Assembly (NCBI GenBank): GCA_035235625.1
Contig: CP141147.1
Location: 1,898,001-1,962,000 of the forward strand
Length of the DNA stretch: 64,000 nt
Direction of reading: 5' to 3'
Origin: Saururus chinensis
Taxonomy: Eukaryota; Streptophyta; Magnoliopsida; Piperales; Saururaceae
The number at the start of each line of letters is the position of its first letter. The stretch's first letter is position 1. A program made the translations under genes and the position numbers. The notes under the pieces are model-generated. The model was not told the origin of the DNA. It did not search any database and saw only the letters and a list, made by a program, of their open reading frames with translations. Positions 13,230 through 25,014 of the stretch are shown here, piece after piece.

Positions 13230-14556
13230 CCCTTCTCATACATATTGACACCCATATGGTTGAACGGGTTGAAGAGGCTTACTTGAAGGCAGTATCTTCA
13301 ATATGGCGCTCCATCTCCGGTGCCGGGGGAAGCCCCGGCCGAGGGGCGGGCATGGGAGCCGGCCGATTCGCCGAACGAACTGTAATCGCCTTCCCCTTGG
13401 ATATAACATAGACGGCGCAGAAGTCTGGTGCATTCTTGGACACTGAAGTTGCCACATCCGGGTTTTTGAACTTTCTGCAGATTTTGATTCATAATGCAGA
13501 TTAAATGATAAATTGAACCTCGACTTGCTGAATTATGGTTCATGAGACAATTAGCTCCGCGCAGATGAAATTGGCTTACCGAGTGAATGCATTTCTTCCA
13601 GAGGCCCCAATGACTATGTTGTGGATGCTGCTGGCAATGATGTAATCAACAATGGCTTTTGAAGTGTCTATATCTTCTAGAACTACCTCCTTGGCTGTAA
13701 TCTGTTTCAAAACCAAATTCTTTCATGTGTTATCAATCCATAGTAAGAAAGATTGCTATTTATGGTAGAACCAAGGAAGTTAATTATCATGGAGACAGCC
13801 ATGGAAGCGCATCTATTCACAATACTCTAAGCTTGATTGGCTTTATGTATTTCCTAGTTACATTTGTTTATACTGCTGGGTAGAAGGCTAATATGATGAG
13901 AACGGCCTTAGTGTAGAGATTATAAAAACCAACATCTTCATTGATGTGCATGGGAGACCATAAGATGGAAGTGACTCTTCGTACTTCTGAGCTGATTTAA
14001 TGAGACCATGCACGCATGAAATTAATGTTGCCTACATTGGTTTTACGTGAGTTCTTTTCAAAGGCATCGTGATCTCATGCACACAGCCCCAGGGAGAAGC
14101 CAAGTTTGTTGCATGGGTGCAAATATAAAGATAACAAAAAATGGGGGCACTCGGGTGCATGCATACCCCTTTGCGAGCGCAGAAGCCACGGAAAGGGAGG
14201 TAGAGCTGCTGCATCTCGGCCTCCACCTGCTCCCGGCTCGCCTCCGGGTTGGCGTCCGTCATGGAGAAGCTTTCTGCAACAACAACAAATGCAACAAGAA
14301 AGAAAATGTAGATGATGACAAGAAGAAGCATAAGGAGCTAGGAGGCGTCGGCGGCGACGGCAACATGAGAAACCGGAAAGAAAGAGAGAGGGTACCTACG
14401 GGAAGAAGAGTTTTTGTTGCGGACATGGATGAGGGTGAGGGAGGGGTTGTTGATGAGGAGGTGATCCACAGCCCACTTGACGGCGTGCTGGCTGTTCTTG
14501 TCCCGGTCAATGGCCACCGCCGTCAGGTTCACCGGGATCCCCTCGTCGTTGGTCAT
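9776..14556 (-). CDS. USP-domain receptor-like cytoplasmic kinase (RLCK-IXb type)
   Basis: Nine exons, in minus-strand order: 14556-14400, 14273-14167, 13701-13580, 13474-13283, 12816-12483, 12184-12083, 11972-11544, 11257-10439, 9901-9776. All introns are GT-AG and phases agree, giving 2388 bases and 795 residues. A stop codon directly precedes the chosen ATG. Residues 1-129 form a universal stress protein domain ending in VIGASGR. A Pro/Ser-rich linker follows, then a coiled coil at about 305-420. The kinase has IGEGGYGPVYK (444-454), the AIK lysine (465), HRDLKPAN (from 558), DVG in place of DFG (578-580) and a GTFCYIDPEYQQTG activation segment. The family (relatives of plant PUB kinases, here without a C-terminal U-box) is cytoplasmic Ser/Thr kinase signalling. 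Substrates are unknown. The last exon is inferred from a GTAAGT donor and TTTCACAG acceptor; without that splice the frame stops at 10409. Confidence 0.9.
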
Positions 14557-15789
14557 CTAGACCTTGCCCTTGTTCCGCGGTCACACACAGGACGAGGAAA
14601 GAAAGGAAGAAAAGAGAGAGGGAGGGAGGATAGTCAATTGGGTCCTTTGTCCTCCCTCTTCCTACGACACGACAGTCTCTCTCTCTCTCTCTGTCTATCC
14701 CCTCCTCCTTTGGCCTGTGTTGCGTGGATCCTCGCTGTCTTTCCTTCCCCTCTCTATTTCTTTTTCTTTCTGTACGGAAGGAGACGGTTGATGGCTCCCC
14801 CTTCGCCGCGGGCTGTTGTGCCCAAAAACAAAGCTCTCCCCTGTTTGACCTGTTCAACAGTTCAAACCATTTCTTAGTGATAGGAGAGAGCGGTCCACGC
14901 GTAAGAGAAGTCTGCTCATACGACGAGAAGGCCTTGGGAGTTGGGCCCTCGAGTGAAAGGAGAGAGGGCTTTGTAGAAAAGCTTTATGGTCTTCCCAGTG
15001 GCTATCATCGGCCAGAATATTTTCTGTGAAGGGAAGCTGATGTGCATGTTTTAATGCAAATGATGCATTAGAATAAATATGTTAATATAATTAGTGCGCG
15101 CTTCGTTAATTCATATGATTGATAACTCCTACACCTAGTACAAGATATCTAGGTGTATACAAGATACGTGGACCAAAAATGCTTCTGGCTAGTTGTATAT
15201 ATTTACTTACCCATCTTTCTAAGAACTGAAGATCCAACTTTGTTGATTGTTATGTTTCTAATTTAGATTATGATCTTAATTAGATTATTTATTTTATTTT
15301 TTAAAATTAATTTATTTTTTAAATTTATTAGGATTAGTCTTACTTACCTTATTTCAGCAAAAATATTATTTTATTTTTTTATAAATTATATTATTTAACT
15401 TATTCTGAAATAAATATTAAAAATTATATTATTTTTATTTAATTTTCTATTTTAATCCTTCTCATTTAATCACTTTCTCTTTATTATTCTTGTGTAGTCC
15501 TCCTTGATCTACACCATTAGTAGTGAGAGTCACTTCTACGTCCTACTACCCACCTTCCTTCTGCCATGAGTCAGCCCCGGCCAACCTGAAAAGTCCGCTA
15601 AGCTGCCCCCTCATCTACTGATTCTTTAGGCCTCCACGATGTGCCTGTCTTGAAGTCCTCCCTAACTTACCTTCACACTCACACATAAAAATTGGAAGAT
15701 CAACTAGAAACTATAGTTTCAGAGCTTACCGAATTGAAGACCCTTGCAGCCATAAAATAATGCAAAGTACGCATATAAAACGCGTATTA
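14557..15789. other. Upstream region of the kinase gene
   Basis: The first 320 bases upstream of the kinase ATG probably hold its leader and promoter. I could not pick a convincing TATA box. The rest, especially 15240-15480, is very AT-rich without ORFs of note. Plus-strand ORFs at 14047-15029 are shadows and leader sequence. Confidence 0.5.
14673..14692 (-). promoter_or_regulatory. GA repeat in kinase leader/promoter
   Basis: A pure GA run (CT on the plus strand) lies about 120 bases upstream of the kinase start codon. GA repeats are common in plant 5' leaders and are bound by BBR/BPC factors. A regulatory role here is inferred from position only. Confidence 0.35.
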
Positions 15790-18450
15790 TATCCATTTTT
15801 TGTTACATAAGCCTAGACCCACTAACGCTTATTAATTTTTTTACATTATACTTGAGCTTTTTACACTAAGCCCATTTAGGCCCACTAACATTTATTCAAG
15901 TTTTTACATTACATATGGTCTTTTTCACCGAAGCCCGCTTGCGCCCACTAACACTTATTCAATTTCTTACGTTACACGTGGGAATTTTTTACGAAGCTCA
16001 CTTGGGCCCACTAACACTTATTCAATTTCTTACGGTTGCATGTAGGCTTTTTCAAAGAAGCTCACTTAGGCCCACTAACACTTTGAAACTTTCTTATTCT
16101 ACATGTGAGCATTTTTTACGAAGCCCGCCTAAGCTAACTAACACTTAGTCTACTTGTTACTTTACGCATAAATTTTTTGTTGAATCTCACTTAGGCCCAC
16201 TAACACTTAGTCAAGTCCACGGAGCCCACCTAGGCCAATTAACTCTTGATTTCTTACTTTACCGGCTAATATTTTGACAAAGCCCACCTAGGCCCATTAA
16301 CAGTACTTAATCTATTTTATAACTTACAAGTTAATTTTTCAACGAAGCCAACCTAGGCCCACTAACATAGTCCATTTCTTACCTTACATGTTAATTTCTT
16401 GACGATTCGCCCACTAGCACTTATTCAATTTCTTACTTTACTCGTTAATTTTTTGACGAAGTCTGCCTAAACATACTAACACTTGTGCATTCATCACTTA
16501 ACTTGTTAATTTTTGGACAAAATCCGGTTAGGCTCACTAACACTTAGTCTATTTCTTATTTTACTGGTTAATAATTCAACGAAGCCCACTTAGGCTCATT
16601 AGCACTTAGTCTATTTCTTATTTTACTAGTTAATAATTCGACGAAGCCTGTCTAGGCCCACTAACACTTAGTGTATTTCTTACTTTGGTGGCTAATTTTC
16701 TGATAAAGCCTGCTTAGGCCACTAACACTTAGTTCATTTCTTGCTATATTAGTTATTTTTTTTATGAAGCCTGTCGAGACCCACTAACACTTTTTGCATT
16801 TATTACTTGACATATTAATTTTTCAATAAAGTTCTCTTAGGCCTATTAACACTTAGTCCAATTTTTACTTTACCGGTTAATTTTTCGACGAAGCCCGCCT
16901 AGGACCAATAAGACTTACTTGACTGATTGCTTAGCTCACTAACACTTTAATGCATTTATTACTTGACATATTAATTTTGCGATGAAGCTCGCCTAGGCCC
17001 ACTCCCATTTAGTCCTTTTCATACCTTACATGTTAATTTTTTAACGAAGCGCACCTAGCCCAACTAACACCTAGTCCATTTATTACCTTACACATTAGTT
17101 TTCGACGAAGCTCATCTAGGCCTATTTACGTCACCGGTTAAAATTCGACAAAGCTCACCTAGGCCCACTAACACTTGTGCATTTATTACTTAACACGTTA
17201 AACCCACTAACACTTAATCTATTTCTTACTTTACCGGTTAATATTTCAATAAAACCAGCCTAAGCCCAGTAACAATTAGTCATTTTCGTACCTTACATGT
17301 TAATTTTTCGTCCAAGCCTGCTTAGGCCCGTTAACAATTAGTCCATTTAATACCTTACACATTAATTTTTTGACATAGCCTGTATGGGCCCACTAACACA
17401 TTTCATACCTTTTACGTAATTGTTTTATGAAGCCCGCCTATGCTCATTAACACAGTGCATTTCTTACCTTACTAGTTGATTTTTTGTCTAAGCCTGCCTA
17501 GGCCCACTAAGACTTTTTAAATTTTTTACGTCATACGTGGGCTCTTTTATGAAGCCTGCATAGGCCCATTAAGACTTTTAAATTTTTTACATTATACGCG
17601 GGTTTTTTCGACGAAGCCCGCCTAGGCCCATTAGGACTTTTTTTATTTTTTTACATTATACATGGGTTTTTTTTATGAAGCCTACCTAGGCCTATTAGGA
17701 CTTTCTTTTTAATTTTTTACATAGTCAATGAAGCCCGCCTAGGCCCACTAGGATTTTTAAAATTTTTTACATTATACGTGAGCTTTTTCGAAGAAACCCT
17801 CCTAAGCCCAGTAGGACTTTTTAAATTTTTTACATTATATGTAGGTTTTTTTAACTATGTCCGCACACTCATTTTTCAACAATGCTTGCCTAGGCCATTA
17901 ACACATTCAATTTCTTCTTTTAGATAATAATTTTTATGTAAAGCCGGCCTAGGCCCACTAACACTTAGTGCAATTTATATATTACATGTTAATTTTTTAA
18001 CGAAACGCGATAACAATTATTCAATTTCTTATGTTATATATCATTTTTTTAACTAAGCCTACCTAAGCCCACTAACGCCTATAACTTTGTTACTTTACTT
18101 GTAAATTTTTTAACAAAGCCCATCTTGGCCCACTAACATATATTTAATTTATTCTCTTACATTGCTAATTTTTCTATGAAGGCCGCCTAGGCCCACTAAC
18201 ATGTAGTTAATTACATTATATTGCACGTCAAATTTTTAATGAAACCTGCCTTGCCCACTAACACTTATTTCATTTCTTACGTTACATGATCAAAGCCCGC
18301 CTCAGTTTTCTAACACTTATTTAATTTCTTATGCTTCATGTTTTTCTTTTCGACAAAGCTTGTCTAAGCCTACTAAGATTTTATTTCATACGTTACATGT
18401 TACGTTTTCAATGAAGCCCGCCTAGGCTCACATTTTAGTCAACACAATCA
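15790..18450. repeat. Degenerate ~60-bp tandem array
   Basis: The unit reads approximately 'cgaagcccgcctaggcccac', then 'taacacttag', then a T-rich stretch such as 'atttcttactttac.ggttaatttttt'. Spacing of the 'cccactaaca' core is close to 60 bases, which gives about 40-45 units. The centre of each unit contains the palindrome GCCTAGGC. Units differ at many positions and by small insertions and deletions. The ORF at 15915-16148 is a translation of the repeat. Unit homogeneity is low, so the array is old. It sits between the kinase and NLR genes. Confidence 0.85.
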
Positions 18451-18530
18451 ACTTTTTTACATTCCACTCAAAGCACATTCTCCAAAATGTTTAAACATAG
18501 TAACAAAATATAATTTCTTACATAACACTT

Positions 18531-18737
18531 TAGTTTCTAATTCGAAGATATGCTTGGTTAAGGACATTTTTGGAAAGAATTAGTCATTATAAACATTAAT
18601 CGTTATTTAATGTTTGTTTTTTATAGTAGCATTAGAGATCAGTCACTCCTTAATTTCTAATTTGAAGATCTGCTTGGTCAAGGACACGTTTGGAAAGAAT
18701 TACTCATTATAACCACTAATCGTTATTTAATGTTTGT
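18531..18737 (+). repeat. 120-bp direct duplication
   Basis: An 87-base segment (18531-18617) recurs at 18651-18737 at an exact offset of 120 bases with few mismatches. Both copies contain 'tggaaagaatta' and end in 'cgttatttaatgtttgtt'. Confidence 0.85.
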
Positions 18738-19399
18738 TCATTTCACGCTGACAAAAAACTGGAAAGATGTTAACGAGTCCTCTTGAGCAATAAAACACAT
18801 TCCAAAGCGCCCTTAACATCTTACCATGCACGCACAAAAGAAAAGAAAACTAAGGAACAAATGTCTTGGTCTAACAGAACTTCGTCAATTCAATGTCTGC
18901 GTATTTCTTAAATCAATGGCAGAAACAATAGGCATGCAACATACTTGATACATACGCCACACTACACAATCATTCCACAAAGAAAGGAAATTGTACGTCA
19001 CCACTCCTGAGGCATCTGACTTATCCAGCCAGCAATGATTTTTGGTAAATGGATGACATTTGTTATCAAACATGATATAAACAAATGCTGAAATTCGGAA
19101 TCTACATAAGCGTAATTGTGAAGTACAATATATCCATGGCTTCCATTCATTTTGATTTCTTCTTTTTTTTTTCCTTGTTGATGAGAATCCATTCGAAACG
19201 TAGACCTGAGAATTCCAAAAAATCCTGAAGCAGAAAGAGTTTGATAGTCAGTGCGATGAAATAAAATGTAAATTCGAATTCTTCGGCTATGCTGATGAGA
19301 CCATCTGACATTGTAGAATTAAATTGAAAAGAAAGAACATGGAATAATCAATGCCTTTGGGCTTCAAGAATCGCATACCGATTATGAAAATTCTACAAA
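18738..19399. other. 3' flank of the NLR gene
   Basis: No gene is seen. The segment next to 19400 is expected to hold the NLR 3' UTR. The short minus-strand ORFs at 18885-19192 have no recognisable domains. Confidence 0.45.
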
Positions 19400-22069
19400 T
19401 CAATCCATAGGGTACGAGTACCATCTTTCGCCATCTGTAAAACATTGGCAAATAGTTGGGATTTGCTGGAGTTTGCGCCAGTCTTCGCCCTGCTCCTTAA
19501 ACACGTCGGTAAGCAACTCTTGTGGAAGGTGGATTTCTTTAAGGTGGCTGAGGTGCTCTATCCCCAAGGGAACTCTTTCCATTTGCCTAATATTAATTGC
19601 CAAAAATTCGAGGTTTGGCATGGTTCCCTGTTCTAATGTAATGAGCGTTGGTTCAAGGAGAGGTCCAATATATAATGTCTTGAGATTTGGAAAACTTTGT
19701 GCCCTAGCATGCAACTTCACCCCTGTGTAAGCATTGAAAAGTATTCGTAGGTCTGCCAAGCATTGTAAACTTCCGAGGGTCTGAAAGGGGTCATCACTGA
19801 GCTGAGAGTTCCAGAGTTGTAGCTTGACGAGGCTGGCTAGTGAAAGAAGGTTGTTCGGCAACTTCTTCAGAATCCCGATCAACTTGATGTTCCTCAGTTC
19901 AGTTGAAGGAGTTGTGAAGGAGTCAATATTAAGATCAGAGAAATTGCCAAATGAACTACTTATAGCGAGTGATTGGAGATGAACCATTTTGCTGATGGAG
20001 TTGCACAAAGTGTTTCCATCTTCATTATTAACTGAAGCAATAAAAAGCCTCTTTAGCTGAGTCAGCTTCCCTAGCTCCTTTAGCTGAACACCCCCATCCG
20101 TTACATTCAGTATGAACAGATTTTGCATAGATCTCAATTTGCCTAGCTCTATTGGGAACTTCACACCACCAAAATCAATACTATTACTCACCAACAGGTG
20201 GCGTAGACCTTGAAGTTGAATGATTTCCTTGGGCAATTCGGTCACGGCGGTGTACTTGAGGTCCAAAGTTTGTAGATTTGTTAGTTTCCCTATAGTCTTT
20301 GGAACTGTCCTAATATTTGTTCGCCTCAAACACAAATATGTCAAGTGGACGAGATATAAAATAGAACTAGGAAATGAATCCATTCTTCCATGCAGACTTA
20401 ACACTTTCAATGAGAGAAATTCTTTTAGTGATGGAACAAAACAAGGCCCAAATAGAAACAGAGAGCGAAAGTGAGAGGTTTTACGGGCATCATCTTCAAA
20501 AGTTTGGTCGCTGTAAATTGCTAAACGTTGAGCTTTACCGCGTAGCTGAATCGACGTGTGAAAGTTTTGCTCTTGGGATTTTGACACAAGGAATTCATGC
20601 ATCAAATCGTGGACTCGGCAGCTTTCCACCCTTCCAAAACAGTCCACCTTTGCTAGAACTAAATTCCTTTGAGCAAGCTCCTGGAGGTTACGGTGGGAGA
20701 CATCTTCAATAGTAGAACCATTCAAGGTACTAATAAATCCCTCAGAAATCCATTGTCGACATACTTCGGCTCGTTTAATTTCATAGGAGGGAGGGTACAT
20801 GCCAAGATGTAGGAAACAAGGCTTTAAATCACCTGGCAGGTCATCATAACTATGTGATAGGACTTTCTTGACAGTACCACCCACCAATTCTGTACCCAGA
20901 CACCTATAGACGCTTTCCCATTCAAAAAGAGTTTTGGCTCTTGTTGTGAGAACACTCCCAATGGTCGCTATTGCCAGTGGTAGTCCTCCACATTTATTAA
21001 GAATATTGCGGGCGATTGGTATTAATTCAGGAGGGCAAATACCGTCATCAGCATCCGACGTGAATGCTTTCTTGCAGAATAGGATCCAGGCATCTTTGTG
21101 GGTGAGTGGTTCTAACAGAAAGACATTTTCACGAGGCTTAGCACAGTTGTCGGCAACTACTTGAGACTGTGTTGTCACCATTATCCTACTTCCAAATTCA
21201 TTTTCAGGAAAAACACAGTCAATGATATTCCATGCTTCAACCGACCATATGTCATCTATGATGGCAACATACCTCTTCTCCTTTAGAAAGGCTCTCAATT
21301 CCGCAATTAGATCTACGGTGGGCGTATCTCCGGAAATATTCATTCCCGTGAACTGCTTTGTGAGGCTTTTTAACAGCTCCTCCGTGTCATAGTGCTGGGT
21401 AACTGTATACCAAGCACAAAACTTGAAAAGCTTCTTCACCTCAGGATCCTCATAGATCTTTCTGACAATAGTAGTCTTCCCGACTCCAGGCATACCAACC
21501 ACAGGGATCACTTCCAGCCTCAAATTGCCCCCGACCAACCGGTGAGTCAGCTCGGCTTTTGGTTTTTCATAACCAACAATTTGAGAATCTTTAACAAATT
21601 GAGCAAGTAGCCGAGGATCATAGTAGGTGGTGGAAGTTGATGATGGCTGCCCTGGATCAAAGCGGTTTCTTCTCTCTGATACTTCGTGGATGCGGCGCTG
21701 CATGTTGTGGATCCGATTGGCAATCTCATCCCAGGATCTTCTATGACAGAGGCACCACAGGCAACCGTTGGTACATCCACTTGGAGGAGATGATACCTTT
21801 TGGAAGTCATCCATCACATTTTTGGTATCTCGAACAACTTCTCTCACTTGGTTCACCCATACTTCAACTAGTGGGTTCCTGTTCTGCATCCGATCCGCGA
21901 CCTGCAAGGCCGCAAGCATCATCTCCAGATCACCTTTGATTTGTTGTACATCCCCTCGAACATCCGGGACCGAGAAAGCATCCCGGACTGAGCGATTGGT
22001 CGGCGCATCGGCCAACACCTTTATCAGCTCCAACACCGCTGCAGTGAGCGCTATTTCGGCCATTTCCAC
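19400..22069 (-). CDS. CC-NB-LRR immune receptor (RPM1-like NLR)
   Basis: One uninterrupted exon encodes 889 residues, a normal length for a CNL. Residues 1-140 form the N-terminal coiled-coil domain; the usual EDVID motif is replaced by something like NVMDDF, followed by a Cys-rich loop at 98-108. The NB-ARC domain has the P-loop GMPGVGKTT (192-200), kinase-2 AIIDDIW (269-275), an RNBS-B with RIMVTT (295-300), GLPL (362-365), an RNBS-D with CFLHLGMYP, and VHD (486-488) in the MHD position. About 12-14 irregular leucine-rich repeats run from about 530 to the end. Proteins of this class sense pathogen effectors and trigger defence signalling at the membrane or in the cytoplasm. All nucleotide-binding motifs are intact, so it looks functional. 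The specific effector cannot be inferred. Confidence 0.93.
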   Translation of the reverse strand: MEMAEIALTAAVLELIKVLADAPTNRSVRDAFSVPDVRGDVQQIKGDLEMMLAALQVADRMQNRNPLVEVWVNQVREVVRDTKNVMDDFQKVSSPPSGCTNGCLWCLCHRRSWDEIANRIHNMQRRIHEVSERRNRFDPGQPSSTSTTYYDPRLLAQFVKDSQIVGYEKPKAELTHRLVGGNLRLEVIPVVGMPGVGKTTIVRKIYEDPEVKKLFKFCAWYTVTQHYDTEELLKSLTKQFTGMNISGDTPTVDLIAELRAFLKEKRYVAIIDDIWSVEAWNIIDCVFPENEFGSRIMVTTQSQVVADNCAKPRENVFLLEPLTHKDAWILFCKKAFTSDADDGICPPELIPIARNILNKCGGLPLAIATIGSVLTTRAKTLFEWESVYRCLGTELVGGTVKKVLSHSYDDLPGDLKPCFLHLGMYPPSYEIKRAEVCRQWISEGFISTLNGSTIEDVSHRNLQELAQRNLVLAKVDCFGRVESCRVHDLMHEFLVSKSQEQNFHTSIQLRGKAQRLAIYSDQTFEDDARKTSHFRSLFLFGPCFVPSLKEFLSLKVLSLHGRMDSFPSSILYLVHLTYLCLRRTNIRTVPKTIGKLTNLQTLDLKYTAVTELPKEIIQLQGLRHLLVSNSIDFGGVKFPIELGKLRSMQNLFILNVTDGGVQLKELGKLTQLKRLFIASVNNEDGNTLCNSISKMVHLQSLAISSSFGNFSDLNIDSFTTPSTELRNIKLIGILKKLPNNLLSLASLVKLQLWNSQLSDDPFQTLGSLQCLADLRILFNAYTGVKLHARAQSFPNLKTLYIGPLLEPTLITLEQGTMPNLEFLAINIRQMERVPLGIEHLSHLKEIHLPQELLTDVFKEQGEDWRKLQQIPTICQCFTDGERWYSYPMD

Positions 22070-22246
22070 CGATCGACTTTGTACCCGTTCAATTTAAGAA
22101 ATGCATTGCGACCTTCCGGATGCTTTAGGCTTCTGTAGGCGCAGCACAAGATTTGGCAAGCACATCAGACTTCTGTAACAGCCATGGTCGCTCAAGTGCT
22201 TAAGCCACGAAAAATTGTAAGGATGAGCACGGGATGCCTTCGCAAC

Positions 22247-22258
22247 TTGATTTATATG
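22247..22258 (-). promoter_or_regulatory. Candidate TATA box of the NLR gene
   Basis: On the minus strand this reads CATATAAATC, about 180 bases upstream of the NLR start codon. A second AT-rich candidate (gatatatga) lies about 20 bases further upstream. The transcription start is unknown. Confidence 0.35.
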
Positions 22259-23929
22259 TCTTTGGGGTCATATATCTTTTTCTACGCGCTTTTCTCGGTA
22301 CCATCAAATAATTTTTGGAACTAACTTCGAAACTAATCCGACAGTTCTCGGCAGCTTCCCCTCTCTATCTCCAAATAATAATAATAGGTGGTAAGAAAAA
22401 AATTATTTTTAATGTTTCACTTTGACGATGAACCGATTGTAAATAAAGTATGAGGACTCTTTCGTATATGAGATCAATATTGTATTAGTTCTAACACTAA
22501 TGTGCGTTATGTGCCATCAATATTGTATTAATTCTAACACTAATGTTGCCATCAATTTTAAATATTAATAATTTTTGTATATTTTTTACACTAGACTCAT
22601 TGTTAAATGAATATATAAAAAACTCTATCATCAGGATAATATTTTTCTTTTCCAGTTATAGAGATGTATAACTTATTCTTATCCAATATGTCTCCTCCCA
22701 TATGAATTGTTTGGGTATGTAAGAATAGTGGGTGCTGATGTTATACGGAAATATCTACAAATCGAATCCAAAAAACATTTTCAAATTCTAGTGTGTCATC
22801 TGCTATGATTTGCGTGGTTGCTAAATTATTTGAATATGACAAGATAAACTATTTTTTTCGTTGTCCGGAAGGATTGACAATTTGCTCAGGAGATACTATA
22901 TACTCTTGATGTGAGCTGCTCTTATTGTGCCAATAATCCCCTCGATGTGTTAGTTCAACACAATTAATTTTTCTAGTCCATTGTAAAATAATTTTATAAA
23001 TACTAAAAATATCCCTTACTTTTTTGTATAAAAAATAATATTCATATATTATTTTTTCTATGTCAAAACCTACTTCAACTTCTCATTAGACAAAAAAAGT
23101 AAATCTCTATGTTATGAGTTGTGACTCATCTTTTCTATCCAATCAAGGCTAGAGTAATTGAGTAAGCCTTTGATATTAAGAAAGTGAGGTAGGAATATGA
23201 ACTTCTTTTCCATATAACAATATTAAATGCTCCAACTCCCAGAGTACATTCAGTACAATCAGTTTTATTTTAAAAACCTACCAATACATTATAAATACAT
23301 TTGCTATTGTTCTTTATTAATAAAACTAACAAATACATCATAAACTATGAGGTGCTAATAATTATATACGAGTTTCTATCCAAATTTAGGCTTTGATTGA
23401 ACACGTGACAATAGGAGATCCACATGATAAAAACCTAGTATAAAATTTTATTGGACAAAAATTAGTATAAAAAAATTATTCTATAAACTGTTCGGCTTTA
23501 TAGGAGGAACAAAAGGAACAGAACAGAAGAACAGTGGGTTAGGAGTTTGAAGAACATGAACTTTGAAACCGGCACAAGGTCAGATTACTTTATTTCTTAC
23601 GCATAAGAAGGTGACCATACTAGTGGATCAACATGACTCTGCTAGGCCAGAAGAAACATTTTAAATTCATGGAGATGAAGTATGTATACACACTAACACC
23701 ATGTTGATGTGGAATACCATTTTCAAGTCCTGATTCAATCGACATTAGAGAAGGATTCACAAAGACTTGGGCCCACAAGATGCCTAGAAAGGCCAATCGG
23801 GAGCAGCCGAAAGATGTTTGACATAATGATGCTGGAGTCCTATTTCTAGTAGCATTTTTTAGGTCTTTTAACTTTGGGAGGTTTTATTCAATCAGTTGTT
23901 AAAATGTAGTATTTGATATCATTGGTAGG
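22259..23929. other. Intergenic, no gene seen
   Basis: This stretch is AT-rich. The only structure noted is a short direct duplication around 'caatattgtattagttctaa', at about 22471-22500 and 22518-22547. No ORF of note is present. Confidence 0.5.
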
Positions 23930-24528
23930 TGTTGGAATGTGGGTTTAATATGGGCTGGGTTTAATATGGGCTAAGTCTATTGTTTGAGAAGTCTATGCAA
24001 ATGGGCATGTTGGGTACTGAGAGCCTAAGCCCACTTTCATGTGAACGAGAATTTCACATATGAGCTGGTTGAGGAGAGAATAAATATAGTCTCATATTGC
24101 TAGGAAGATAAAAATGGAATTGGTATATAAAACATAAGTTTTGTCTTCTAAGTTAGGCCATTGAGCTACTTTTATAGGAGATATACATGTTAGATCCATA
24201 TACCTATGTAGGTTAACATACATGTGTGTTGCCGCCACCTTCCAACTAGTTCATATTTTATAGCTGGCCATGCCAGGTTGGGTTAACAAGATAATTATTT
24301 TTGTGACTAATTCTCTTAGTTTTCTCTTAATTCAAAATGAGTCTGGTTTTCATTTGTGTCCCTTAATGAGCGGACATGTTCATTAGAATGGGACAAGGTT
24401 TCTTGAACAAGATTTCTTTTGTATTCTATAAAACACTAAAAATACATTTTCCTTTATAGGATTTTCTTGCATCTAAGTGAGAGTAATTACACTATTGTGG
24501 TTCGATGTGTGTGCTATTCTGAGGTGCT
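23930..24528 (+). mobile_element. Copia element 1, 5' LTR (first part)
   Basis: The LTR begins TGTTGGAATGTGGGTTTA. It aligns along its length with the 5' and 3' LTRs of the copia at 43874-49670 (shared blocks 'gagcctaagcccac', 'ggtatataa', 'ttgccgccac', 'gggttaacaa'). It is cut at 24528 by a CACTA element and resumes at 32622. The 'ggtatataaa' stretch near 24124 could be the LTR promoter TATA. Confidence 0.85.
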
Positions 24529-25014
24529 CACTACAACAAAAAAGACTTAAAGCAACACATTTATACATCGCTAATAGTCCCCTAAGCATCGTTAATGATT
24601 ATTAGCAATGCATAAAAAATGTCGTTATAAGCATTGAAAAAAGTGTCGTCGCTATTGCCTATTAGCGATGTATACCAAAAAATGTCGCTAATAGTGCCTT
24701 TTAGCGACACATATTTATGCGTCGCTATTAAAAAAATGTCGCTAATAATAAATTATTAGCGATGCTTAATTAGTAACATTGCTAATAACTGATTATTAGC
24801 GACGTTAATATATATGTCGTTAAAGAAAAAAATTATTTTTTAAAAAATTAAAAATAAATTATTAGCGACGCATAATTATATGTGTCGCTAATATAAAAAA
24901 TAATTTAAAAAAATGCATGTATTAGCGATGTTCACTAGAACGTTGCTAATAAATAAAATAAAATAAAAATTAATAGGCTTTCGCTAAAAGCCTTGAAATA
25001 TTAAAAAAAATTAC

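Noticed and set aside
14047..14877. 276-codon plus-strand ORF
   Set aside because: It runs antisense to kinase exons 1-2 and the GA-rich leader. The minus-strand exons have clean splice sites and a USP domain.
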